DNA of 64,000 bases. Origin: JBBBNV01 sp037137075. Lineage in GTDB: Bacteria; Bacillota; Bacilli; Paenibacillales; NBRC-103111. The notes under the pieces were generated by a model. It worked only from the letters and a program-made list of their open reading frames with translations, searched no databases and had not been told where the DNA came from. Below, piece after piece: positions 10,001 through 18,170 of the stretch. The position numbers and the translations under genes are program-made. The stretch lies in assembly GCF_037137075.1 (NCBI RefSeq), contig NZ_JBBBNV010000001.1, positions 372,001-436,000 on the forward strand, given 5' to 3'. Each line of letters starts with the position of its first letter. Position 1 is the stretch's first letter.

Positions 10001-10163
10001 AGGACGGACGACGCTGATTATCGCGCACCGGCTGAGTACAATTCGCCAAGCCGATCTGATCGTCGTGCTGGATCAGGGAACCGTGGTCGAGAGCGGCACG
10101 CATGAGCAGCTTTCTCAACGAAAAGGGGTTTACCATCACCTGCTTCATCAGCAGTCCTTGTAG
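7068..10163 (+). pseudogene. cNMP-binding/C39 peptidase/ABC exporter gene interrupted by two in-frame TAG codons
   Basis: One continuous frame of about 1030 codons, broken by TAG at 8385-8387 and 9246-9248. Domain order: two cyclic-nucleotide-binding-like domains (PGEHFGEHSLL, then PGDFFGELALLTGEPRKATI), a C39 peptidase domain (QSEMDCGPACLTMI with the active Cys; HYLVVY; VADPALG), an ABC membrane domain, and an ATPase domain with Walker A GRSGSGKST, signature LSGGQRQRI and Walker B ILIFDEATSALD. Such proteins cleave double-glycine leader peptides and export the product. The residues expected at the stops are probably Trp (FSKH-x-TGLAVAIEP) and Gln (VLEG-x-LSVGELV), each one transition from TAG. 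Decay fits the ruined foldase gene just upstream. Readthrough cannot be excluded but has no support. Confidence 0.8.
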
Positions 10164-10218
10164 TCGTGGATGGAGCCTGGCGCCGCATAGGCTATATGCC
10201 ATTGAAATTGCAAGAACA

Positions 10219-10269
10219 TCCGGCTGTATCTCCCGGGTATGGCAGCCATACCCGGGAGATACAGCCGGA
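10219..10269. terminator. Very long perfect hairpin between convergent genes
   Basis: A 24-bp perfect inverted repeat with a 3-base loop (arms 10219-10242 and 10246-10269). It sits between the convergent exporter and GGDEF-EAL genes. The flanking T-runs are poor, so it may act as a transcript end or stabiliser. Confidence 0.55.
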
Positions 10270-10284
10270 ATTTGTATTCCGTCC

Positions 10285-12717
10285 TCAACCGAGCAGGCTA
10301 GGAAATAATACATTTGCTTCCTTTATAGACAAAGGCTTGCTGTAGAAATAACCCTGCACCTCATTGCACCGGAGCCGCTTCAGATAATCTACATGCTCCT
10401 GGGTCTCCACCCCTTCGGCTATAACCGCAATATTCATGTTATGGGCCATATCAATGATGGTTTTGATAATCGCCTGATTGCTTATGCTCAGCTCCCGGAT
10501 AAAGGACTGGTCAATCTTCAGCCGGTCGATAGGGAATTGGTTGAGATAGCTTAAAGAGCTGTATCCGGTTCCGAAATCATCAATGCTGATGCTGACGCCG
10601 AGGCTTTTGATTTTGTTCAGCACCCGAATGGTATAGCTTACGTCCAAAGCCATGCTCTCCGTAATTTCCAGCTCCAGCGTAGCGGGAGGCAGCTTTGTTT
10701 CATCCAGGATTCGCTGAATCATCTCAATCAGATTATTGTGCATCAATTGCCGCATCGAAATATTAACAGCCACCGTGAGCTGCTCGTGTCCGGCCTCCTG
10801 CCACGCTTTGGTTTGCCGGCACGCCGTCCGTAACACCCATTCTCCAATCGGGTTAATAAGCCCGGTCTCCTCCGCCAGCGGGATAAACTGTCCGGGCGGA
10901 ATTAAGCCGTGCTCCGGGTGCTCCCACCGGATAAGCGCTTCCGTTCCGATAATCCTTCCGGATTCCATGTTGATTTTAGGCTGGTAATGAAGCATAAACT
11001 GATTCTGGCCCAGCGCTTTGCGAAGATCGCTTTCCAGCTTCAATTTTTTGGAGAGGGCCTGATGCAGCTCCGAGGTAAAAAACTGATAGTTGTTTTTCCC
11101 CTTCTCTTTGGCGAGATACATCGCTGCATCCGCGTTTTTCAACAAAATTTCGAAGTCCTGTCCGTCCTCTGGATACATGCTGATACCGATGCTCGGTGTA
11201 ATGTATACCTCCAAATGCCCAAGAGCGAATGATTTGGACATTGCATCAATGATCCGCTCCGCGATATCGGCCGCTTCCACTGCTGTAATATCGGTCAGAA
11301 AAATAACAAATTCATCCCCGCCCAGACGGGAGATGCAGTCCTCTTTGCGCAGACATCCGGTCAGCCTTCCGGCGACCTCCTGCAGCAGCACATCGCCGAT
11401 GGAATGGCCCAGAGTATCGTTAATATTTTTAAACCGGTCCAAATCAATAAACATGACACCCAGCTTTTTCCGTTTCCGATTCGCCCGAAGCAGCGCGTCT
11501 CTCAGCTTCTGATGAAACAGCAGCCGGTTCGGCAGCCGGGTCAAAGAATCGTAATGGGCCATATAATAAATCGTCTCTTCGGCTTTTTTCCGCGCTGTAA
11601 TATCGCTCATGGAGCCGACGACCTCCAGGATGTTTCCATTTTCCTGAATAGGTGAAAGAGTGATGAAATAAAAATGCCCGGCAAGCTCCAGCTCCAGGTT
11701 TACGATTTCTCCGTCAAACGCCTTGCAGAAATGGGCTTCTAGCTGCTCCGCCGCTTCATTAGGGAACATTTGACGCGAGGTTTTGCCCAAAACCCGATCT
11801 GTGGTCAGGCCAAGCTCCTCGGCAATCTTCCCCTCGCACAACGTAAACGTGATGCTGCCCCCTTGCTCCGTAACGATTTTGAAAATGCAGTTTTGAAGGT
11901 TTTTCACTGTTCTGCGGAAATCGCTCTGCAGCGCTTCGGTCAAGGCGGTCTCCGCTTTAATCCGATCGGTAATATTCGTGCCAATGGAAACGTATTGATA
12001 CGGGACGCCCTGATCATCCAGAAACGGGACAATGGTCGTGTTCATCCAATATCCACTGTAATCCTTGGCCTGGTTCTTCACTTCCCCTTTCCACACTGCG
12101 CCTTGCCTGATGGTCCTCCACATCGTCCTGAAGAAGGATTTCGGGTGGTAATTAGAGTTTAGTACCTGAAGCGTTTTTCCGAGCAACTCCTCACGCGTAT
12201 ATTTGGATATTTCGCAAAATTTATCATTTACGTAGGTAATGACGCCCTGATTATCTGTAATCGCGACTATCGAAGATTCATCCAGTGCGTTTTTTATATC
12301 TCGCAGATCCTTTACGGTATGCGTGAGCGCTTCTTCCATCTGCTTGCGCTTCGTAATGTCCGTCCCGATGGAAACATATTGAAAGAGCACGCCCTCGGAA
12401 GACATAAAGGGCACCAAGGTCAGATGAAGCCAGTATTCCGTGCCGTTTTTGGCCCGGTTTTTCACTTCTCCCTTCCATACCCTTCCTTGGCTTATCGTCT
12501 CCCACAGCTGCTTAAAGTACGTCTCGCAGTGGTGACCGGAGTCAATGACCTGATATGTCTTTCCAATGAGCTCTTCAGCAGCATATCCGGATATGGAGCA
12601 AAAATTGCGGTTGACATATGTAATGACTCCCGCCATGTCGCTAACGGAAATAATAGAGGACTCATCCAGCGCGGATAACGGATGCTTTGTATCCGTGATA
12701 AAGGTAGAAAACAGCAT
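10285..12717 (-). CDS. PAS-PAS-PAS-GGDEF-EAL protein (c-di-GMP turnover)
   Basis: About 810 residues with no obvious membrane segment. Two closely similar PAS domains (about 15-130 and 135-265, both ending in a YVSIGT-ITxR PAC-like motif) and a third PAS are followed by GGDEF (RLGGDEFVIFL intact, about 400-555) and EAL (EALIRWEHP, then DDFGTGYSSL, complete). GGDEF domains make c-di-GMP and EAL domains hydrolyse it; both active sites look intact, so the direction cannot be predicted. The start is ATG 12717, with GGGAGG 7 bases upstream, rather than an earlier TTG. It may set c-di-GMP for the YdaK-like receptor of the exopolysaccharide operon at 22-32 kb, which is an inference from content alone. 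Confidence 0.9.
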   Translation of the reverse strand: MLFSTFITDTKHPLSALDESSIISVSDMAGVITYVNRNFCSISGYAAEELIGKTYQVIDSGHHCETYFKQLWETISQGRVWKGEVKNRAKNGTEYWLHLTLVPFMSSEGVLFQYVSIGTDITKRKQMEEALTHTVKDLRDIKNALDESSIVAITDNQGVITYVNDKFCEISKYTREELLGKTLQVLNSNYHPKSFFRTMWRTIRQGAVWKGEVKNQAKDYSGYWMNTTIVPFLDDQGVPYQYVSIGTNITDRIKAETALTEALQSDFRRTVKNLQNCIFKIVTEQGGSITFTLCEGKIAEELGLTTDRVLGKTSRQMFPNEAAEQLEAHFCKAFDGEIVNLELELAGHFYFITLSPIQENGNILEVVGSMSDITARKKAEETIYYMAHYDSLTRLPNRLLFHQKLRDALLRANRKRKKLGVMFIDLDRFKNINDTLGHSIGDVLLQEVAGRLTGCLRKEDCISRLGGDEFVIFLTDITAVEAADIAERIIDAMSKSFALGHLEVYITPSIGISMYPEDGQDFEILLKNADAAMYLAKEKGKNNYQFFTSELHQALSKKLKLESDLRKALGQNQFMLHYQPKINMESGRIIGTEALIRWEHPEHGLIPPGQFIPLAEETGLINPIGEWVLRTACRQTKAWQEAGHEQLTVAVNISMRQLMHNNLIEMIQRILDETKLPPATLELEITESMALDVSYTIRVLNKIKSLGVSISIDDFGTGYSSLSYLNQFPIDRLKIDQSFIRELSISNQAIIKTIIDMAHNMNIAVIAEGVETQEHVDYLKRLRCNEVQGYFYSKPLSIKEANVLFPSLLG

Positions 12718-12777
12718 TTTTTTCCTCCCTGGGTGCAAAGTCAGAGCATGAGACAGCCTGGTGAAAGGAATGACGGA

Positions 12778-13689
12778 CTATAGGATGTCCGTGACTCCAT
12801 TTGCCTGCCGATCCAGCTGCCGGGCCGAAGATGTAATTGTCCTGAAATCATCCATAGCCACTTCAATCTGCTGCCGGCATTTTTCAACATATTGCTGCAC
12901 CTGCCTGGTCCCTTGGGACATATTGCCGATCTCGGCTGTGATTGCATTCACGCTGTCCCTGACCTCAATAATCGACTCCTGAACCCGGAGGGACAGCTTC
13001 TTGACCTCCTTGGCAACCACATCGAAGCCCCGGCCGTATTCCCCTGCATGGGCCGCTTCGATAGCCGCATTCAAGGCAAGCAGATTTGTCTGCGACGCGA
13101 TCTCGCGTATCGTGTCGACAATCCCTTGAATAGATGCTGCCTGCTGCTCCAGCTGCGTCAAGGTCAGGCTGTTTCCGCTGGCGACCCCTGCGATATTGCC
13201 GATGCTCTGCAGCAATTCCTGACTCCGCTTCATCCCTGCTTCCGCCCTTTGATTGAGCTCCTCTGACATCCCCTGCAGCTTCTTGACGACATCACTAATG
13301 GCTTGCTGCCGTGCTGTAATATTCGTAGCGAGTTTAACAACGCCTACAACACGCTCGCCGCTTTCATCGAAGATGGGCGCATAGGTCGCTTCAAGCCAGA
13401 CCGTATTTCCTTTTGAATCCATTCTTTCAATCTTATCCTGAAAGCTTGTACCCGATAATAAGCTTTGCCATAACCGCTCATAGCCCGGGCTCTCCACAAA
13501 ATGAGGAAAACAAAACGACTTGTGGTGCATTCCCAGCATTTCTTCTTCCTTGTAGCCCATCGTATGTGCAAACATTTCATTGACATAGGTGACTTGGCGA
13601 TTGACATCAAAGCGTATCATCGCCACGCTTCTTTCCACGGATTTAAGCACCAAATCGGTCGAAAGATGTTCAGTTTCTGGATGCAGCAT
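12778..13689 (-). CDS. Soluble PAS-containing methyl-accepting chemotaxis-type protein
   Basis: 303 residues. A PAS domain (about 15-130, with VTYVNEMFAHTMGY and a PAC-like FDESGERVVGVVKLATNIT) precedes a short MCP signalling domain with the conserved hairpin tip IASQTNLLALNAAIEAAHAGE and GRGFDVVAKEV. There is no transmembrane segment, so it is a cytoplasmic receptor that would couple to CheA/CheW. The coiled coil is much shorter than in classical chemoreceptors, as in many PAS-MCP fragments of Bacilli. GGGAGG lies 8 bases before ATG 13689. It is transcribed ahead of the GGDEF-EAL gene in the same direction, 60 bases away, and its PAS domain resembles those in that protein. Confidence 0.88.
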   Translation of the reverse strand: MLHPETEHLSTDLVLKSVERSVAMIRFDVNRQVTYVNEMFAHTMGYKEEEMLGMHHKSFCFPHFVESPGYERLWQSLLSGTSFQDKIERMDSKGNTVWLEATYAPIFDESGERVVGVVKLATNITARQQAISDVVKKLQGMSEELNQRAEAGMKRSQELLQSIGNIAGVASGNSLTLTQLEQQAASIQGIVDTIREIASQTNLLALNAAIEAAHAGEYGRGFDVVAKEVKKLSLRVQESIIEVRDSVNAITAEIGNMSQGTRQVQQYVEKCRQQIEVAMDDFRTITSSARQLDRQANGVTDIL

Positions 13690-13732
13690 GCCTGCTTCCT
13701 CCCAATTATTAACTTATTTTCATTAAATTGAA

Positions 13733-13763
13733 ATTATAATAATTACAGTTTTAGAAGCTGCAA
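13733..13763 (-). promoter_or_regulatory. Possible promoter of the PAS-MCP gene
   Basis: An AT-rich stretch on the minus strand has TTGCAG (13758-13763) with TATTAT 16 bases on and TATAAT (13733-13738) 19 bases on, 40-50 bases before the start. Confidence 0.4.
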
Positions 13764-13895
13764 GATACATAAATCCTCCTGTAGTATACAGCAACCGAAT
13801 GCGACGCGCCAGACAAAGGCGGGAATATTGCTGCAAGCCGGCGCTTCGATGCCACATAACCAGTCATCTTGACAACATCCTTCGGGCTACCTACA

Positions 13896-13926
13896 AAAAC
13901 AGCAGCCCCTTGTAGGAGCTGCTGCG
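13896..13926 (-). terminator. Rho-independent terminator after the AraC-like remnant
   Basis: On the minus strand a GCAGCAGCTCC arm pairs with GGGGCTGCTG around a 5-base loop and is followed by TTTTTG. Confidence 0.65.
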
Positions 13927-14008
13927 TCTTCATCATTAGGAGGTTCGTCCGTCCTGTTCTCTGACCTTCGGACAAGTGGTACAGCATTCGCCCTGCGGAG
14001 AAATCTGA

Positions 14009-14325
14009 TCATAGAGCAGGCTCGAACTGGCCTTGCGCCGCGGCTTGCAGCGCATAAAACTGCATATAATAAAAATCCCCCGGACGGCTTGAAGCCAGAC
14101 GCAGCACAACCAGGCTGCCCGGGGAAGGATGAAGGCCTTGTGCCGCTTAAAAGAGTAGCTCCTTCCGGCAATGACAAGCTCTCCGTCCCCTTCGCGCACC
14201 AGCAGCAGGCCGTACCTGGTTTTCTGCTGATAAAATGAGGGCCGAAGCGTATTCACGCGTTCGACGCTTTCCAGCTTATACACATAATCGGCAAGTGCCG
14301 CTGCAGCATCTCCATTCCCCTTCAT
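14009..14325 (-). pseudogene. Frameshifted N-terminal fragment of an AraC-type regulator
   Basis: From ATG 14325 the frame reads like an AraC cupin domain: RYGLLLVREGDGELVIAGRSY, then KAFILP. At about 14115 the family pattern moves to another frame, where it continues PGSLVVLRL and GDFYYMQFYAL before stopping at 14009. Adding one C to the CCCC run there joins the halves, so a 1-base deletion is likely. The HTH half is missing. A weak match, KDVVKMTGY, lies downstream at about 13850-13880 in yet another frame and could be debris of the HTH. Confidence 0.55.
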
Positions 14326-14493
14326 TGCCTTTCTATCCCCCTGCTGCTTTCATCATGTATCCGCTTATTCAGCGGGATTAAGACGCTTGGTAGCCGCTGC
14401 TTGCTGCAGCAGGAATGGATCATCAGCTCGCAATGGCGGCTGCCCGGAAATACGCCCATCCCTCTCCCAGCCTGAGAACCCAAAGCACAGCCT

Positions 14494-15597
14494 CTAAGCT
14501 GAGCCCTCAGTATATCCGACGAGCTCCATGAACCCTTTTCCTCGAATGCGCACTCGCGCCGCTTGCGGCCCCCGGCTTTCTCCGGTTACCGTGCAGGCTC
14601 CTTCCCATATCGCCCGCAACGGCCCGATGATCGGCATTTCTTGCTGATTCAACAGCGGGGCGACATGTAAGCTTATGGACAGATCAGGCAGGTCCACCTG
14701 CCATTCGACGGGATACTTCATTCCCGTATACAGGCTTTTCCAATATCGCAGCGGCTGCAAGCCGACTCGCCCCACTGTGACAATCTCGCCATTGGTATGA
14801 ATTAGCTTGGCTACAGGCTCCTCCGGTAGTTCGGAATTCGCCGGATGCAGACGGCTGATCAGCAGATCACGTCCGTCCTTCAGCTGTAATCCGAACCAGT
14901 CCCAGCCGGTACCCAGCAGCAGGCCATAATTTCGCCCCCATTGGCGGTCAAACCAGCCTTCACCAGAGACGGTTTGAAGCCCGTCCGGGGTTTGCAGCTC
15001 TCCCGTCACCTGATTGCGCGTCAGAGAAGCATAGCGGAAGCCATTTATCGTGCCGTGCTCATCAATCAGGGAAGCCGGCTTCACCGGCGTGAAATTCAAG
15101 TGAAGACGGGCGGAGCGTTCCTGGATCAACAAGTCAAAATCCGGCTTCTCCTCATGGGGAAAGGTCCATTCATAATTTCCATAAATGAGCCGGGGCGGCT
15201 TCGCTTGCACGGATGAAGGGCCCATCCGAAGATGAGGGGATGGAAGGCTGCCGGCCAGCAGCGTTGAGTACTGCTTCCACATGCTCCGGTCCCCGGGATT
15301 CAGCAGGAAATAAGCCGGAAAGTAAAAGCCCTTCAGCTGATGAATCAGCCTTCGATCCAAATAGGATCTGGCCTGAACCTTCCGCTCATCCAGACAGGTA
15401 AACGAAGAAATTAAATAATGGCCTTTATGAACCGGCAGCTCCCCGACCCGGAAAAAGGATACCATAACGGCATACCGGCGCCCCGCGCTCCCCGTAAGGA
15501 ATGCGTAGCAATACCACCATTCCAGATTGGAGGCAGGACGGTCCGCCGCAGCCTGGGGGAACGAAATCAAGCTTCTGTCGTGACTCACAAGCCCCAC
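14494..15597 (-). CDS. CrtC/AttH-like lipocalin-domain protein
   Basis: 367 residues with the pattern of the hydroxyneurosporene synthase (CrtC) lipocalin-like family: an early LEWWYCYAFL, a central GWFDRQWG, GWDWFGLQLKDGRDLLISRL, and a C-terminal GFMELVGY. There is no signal peptide. CrtC hydrates carotenoids, but many members act on other lipids or are uncharacterised, and no carotenoid genes lie nearby, so the role here is unknown. The start is a GTG at 15597 with a weak ribosome site; a second GTG three codons in is possible. It stands alone between broken genes. Confidence 0.65.
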   Translation of the reverse strand: MGLVSHDRSLISFPQAAADRPASNLEWWYCYAFLTGSAGRRYAVMVSFFRVGELPVHKGHYLISSFTCLDERKVQARSYLDRRLIHQLKGFYFPAYFLLNPGDRSMWKQYSTLLAGSLPSPHLRMGPSSVQAKPPRLIYGNYEWTFPHEEKPDFDLLIQERSARLHLNFTPVKPASLIDEHGTINGFRYASLTRNQVTGELQTPDGLQTVSGEGWFDRQWGRNYGLLLGTGWDWFGLQLKDGRDLLISRLHPANSELPEEPVAKLIHTNGEIVTVGRVGLQPLRYWKSLYTGMKYPVEWQVDLPDLSISLHVAPLLNQQEMPIIGPLRAIWEGACTVTGESRGPQAARVRIRGKGFMELVGYTEGSA

Positions 15598-15692
15598 ACC
15601 TATCTTTTTTTACAAGATATGTGCGTGCGCCCTGATGGGCAGCTTGTTTGTTATAATTATGAAGCCTTCATGACATCATTGCCGTTTTTACT

Positions 15693-16415
15693 TCATTGCC
15701 GATGTTCCCTGCAGCCGTGGTTCTCCAGAAAATCCGCGATTTGCTGAAACAACGTTTCCCTCCCCTGCTCATAAAAAACCGCGACCTCCACTCCATTGGC
15801 ATAATTCAAACGGAGATAACCGCCAAGGGATTGTAAAAAAATTTGGGCGCTGTATTCATCGGAAATGTATAAATCCGCTCCGAACTGCGCCTTGACAAGA
15901 GGAGCCAGCTCGGGCAAGGTAAAGCGGTACTTGTCGAGCAGAAAAAAGGCGTGCTGCGTTTGGCCGTGCCATGGCTCAAAGTACGCCGGCTCTGCAGGGC
16001 TGCTTTCGTATACTTCTGCAATCTTCCGGTTCAGAAACGCTTGGAATAGCTCCAATTCGTGTACCTGATCGAGACTGATACGGTCGCTATGCCGCGGAAG
16101 CCAAAGCAGCCCGTCTGCCTCGGACGAAACCGCCAGGAAATCCCCGTCAATCGATGTGCCCACCACAACGCACTGTTCAATTTGCTCCCGCGAAATCGGG
16201 CTTTTTTCATCGTGCTCCCAAAATTCATATTCCGCAAACTCACCCAGCACTCCTGTATCAGGACGCGTTATATTTAAGACTCCCCGGTATGTGCCTTCGC
16301 CGTAGGTTGTCAAAAAACGACGATAGGCTTCCGGCAACCGAACCCCGCTTCGTTGTTCCGTGTCATTCAGTTCCCCATCCGTCACCACGGACCGCAGCCC
16401 GGAAACCATATACAT
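15693..16415 (-). CDS. SMI1/KNR4 (SUKH) family protein
   Basis: 240 residues from ATG 16415, chosen because GAGGGG lies about 8 bases upstream while the longer open frame has none. The N-terminal half matches SUKH-1: LPEAYRRFLTTYGEGTY near 25-40, FAEYEFWE, then VVVGTSIDGDFLAV and LLWLPR. Bacterial SUKH proteins are commonly immunity proteins against polymorphic toxins, acting in the cytoplasm. The C-terminal half is not recognised. No toxin gene is adjacent. Related immunity-type genes lie in the block at 38-42 kb. Confidence 0.75.
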   Translation of the reverse strand: MYMVSGLRSVVTDGELNDTEQRSGVRLPEAYRRFLTTYGEGTYRGVLNITRPDTGVLGEFAEYEFWEHDEKSPISREQIEQCVVVGTSIDGDFLAVSSEADGLLWLPRHSDRISLDQVHELELFQAFLNRKIAEVYESSPAEPAYFEPWHGQTQHAFFLLDKYRFTLPELAPLVKAQFGADLYISDEYSAQIFLQSLGGYLRLNYANGVEVAVFYEQGRETLFQQIADFLENHGCREHRQ

Positions 16416-16694
16416 ACTTTCGCCCCTCTTCTTTATGCCTGATCCAGACTTAGTAAAAATATACACATTTATTGTAAAAAAATTGCTTTTTTGTTCCAGC
16501 CTGTCTGAATGCCTACTCATACATTCGCGATCATGGGTCTACTGCCCTATTTTACCTTAATATGGGTTATTGTTCCAGAAAAAATCTCTCCCGCACCAGA
16601 AACACACGGCTTCCACTGCCAAGAGAGATTGTTTTACTGTTCCATTCGGTTAGCCGAACACCAGCCGACTCAGGTGCGTGATGGGAGCACCCGC

Positions 16695-17366
16695 TCATTC
16701 AAACCCATCTCCCGCGCCCCGCACCAGCTCCTGGAGCTGGGCAAACGGAAACCGGTCATGTTCCGCCCAGCGTAAGGAATACGCAGCTTCTCCTTCAAGC
16801 ACCCATCCGAACTCGGCATGAGGAGCCCAGTGCAAATCGCCGCGTTTAGGAACTGTTTTCCCAATAATCGTCTCTATTTCACTATCGGTAAATAAGCCGA
16901 GCGAAGACCAAGCCGCCTTCAAAAGCTGCCTAATGCGCGCTTCATCATCCGCCGCGGTAACCGGGGCGAACCGGTACAGAAGGAGCAGAGGAACTACCGG
17001 ATTCACTATAAACTCCGGACGTTTGCCCAAGTACCGGCAAATAATCTCCAGCTCCTCCCAGCGGAATACATAAGGGTGAAAATGCGCCTGATCATCCCAG
17101 CCAAGCTCCAGAGCCTCCGGCAGCGCTGGCCCGGACAACTCCAAATCAACACTTGCAAGCTCTCACTCCCGGCAAACATACAATGCGTCATAGCAGTTAT
17201 GATCGGTGCTTTCATCCGCTGCGAACAGCAGGACACGCTGCTTTACCTCCGGTTCCTGAATCGAATCAGCTAATGCTTTCAAATCGAAATAAATAAAACC
17301 AATGCCCCAATATATATCACGTTGAAATGAACAATGCCTGCAACAAGCTTTGTAGGCCACTCCCAT
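16695..17366 (-). pseudogene. Unrecognised gene split by an in-frame TGA
   Basis: A single frame runs from ATG 17366 (a GGGGAG site upstream) to 16695, interrupted only by TGA at 17163-17165, between ALYVCRE and ELASVDLEL. Upstream part: GIGFIYFDLKALADSI and KQRVLLFAAD; downstream part: HFHPYVFRWEELEIICRYL, LLYRFAPV and HAEFGWVLEGEAAYSLRWAE. The two halves read as one protein of about 220 residues. I do not recognise the family. TGG (Trp) or CGA (Arg) to TGA would explain the stop. The downstream half alone has only a TTG start and no good ribosome site. Confidence 0.55.
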
Positions 17367-17446
17367 GCAGCTCACGCTCCCCAGCTCAAGTCCGCAGATA
17401 AGCAGTCATGCTTGTCCTGGTATCCGAAGCTCTTCGGTTCCTTGTG

Positions 17447-17959
17447 TTACTGTATAAACACGATTTTGACACCGATCACCTGCCGGTCTTCATTCAGGGC
17501 CACGAACGCCTTGTAGCCCCCGTCACCCATTCCCGAGCGGGATACTACGCCGCCGTCAATAACTCCCGCTTCCTCGCCTTCCTCCGTGATGTCGCAGCAG
17601 GCCAAATACCAGTCGCTGTCCGCTGCCGGATCGGCGGCTTCCGTTCCGGTATCAGGCACCCGATACTTGGAAATATCGAATACGCCGGCTTGACCGCTGT
17701 CCACGCTAACCATAAAATCGCATCTGGTCCATAACGAAGCATCGTGCGGGTCCCGGAAAGAAGAATGAAAAGCAAGCAGCTTCGCACAAACCTCGCCCCA
17801 ATGGTTGACTTCTGTCTTCTCCACTTCGCCGTACCAGGTGCCGTTCAGCACATGATCCAAGGTGCCCATAAAAATCGCTTCCTTCCCCAGCTCGTAGCAA
17901 GGGTCCGTAACGACCACTTTACCGGATGTGACTTCAAATGTGCCTAATTGGATAATCAT
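17447..17959 (-). CDS. DUF4241-like protein
   Basis: 170 residues from ATG 17959, with GGAGG 7 bases upstream. The N-terminus LGTFEVTSGKVVVTDPCYELG resembles the DUF4241 opening, in which a secondary-metabolite-like SGKVxxxDPC motif recurs. Further on are NGTWYGEVEK, VFDISKYRVP and GDGGYKAFVALN. The function is unknown. The longer open frame on this strand runs into the symporter terminator and is not coding. Confidence 0.6.
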   Translation of the reverse strand: MIIQLGTFEVTSGKVVVTDPCYELGKEAIFMGTLDHVLNGTWYGEVEKTEVNHWGEVCAKLLAFHSSFRDPHDASLWTRCDFMVSVDSGQAGVFDISKYRVPDTGTEAADPAADSDWYLACCDITEEGEEAGVIDGGVVSRSGMGDGGYKAFVALNEDRQVIGVKIVFIQ

Positions 17960-18024
17960 ACCGCAGCCTCCCTGATGATCTCTGTTCCTGTTAAATTTTA
18001 CCCGTACCTGCGGACAAAAAACAA

Positions 18025-18056
18025 CCCTGTAAAGCAAAGAAGACTGCTTTACAGGG
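18025..18056 (-). terminator. Terminator of the symporter gene
   Basis: A 12-bp perfect stem (CCCTGTAAAGCA with its complement; 18025-18036 and 18045-18056) is followed on the minus strand by TTGTTTTTTG. Confidence 0.85.
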
Positions 18057-18170
18057 CTGCTTTTCGGGAATAAGCGGCGGCTCCGCTTGCGGTTTATCGC
18101 GGAATTGTAGCCGCGCTCTTCCCCGATAACACGGCACTGCCGCTCTATCGAGCGCGAAGGCCCGTTATAT

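Noticed and set aside
7068..10163. Programmed amber readthrough or pyrrolysine use in the exporter gene
   Set aside because: No readthrough context or special tRNA is visible, other genes in the window use TAG as a normal stop, and the neighbouring foldase gene is clearly ruined, so decay is simpler.
13751..13987. A 78-codon ORF as a gene carrying an AraC HTH
   Set aside because: It contains the terminator hairpin at 13896-13926 and matches only about nine residues; at most it is debris.
17163..17165. Selenocysteine at the in-frame TGA
   Set aside because: No hairpin of SECIS type follows the codon, the residue is not in a redox motif, and the protein is not a known selenoprotein.
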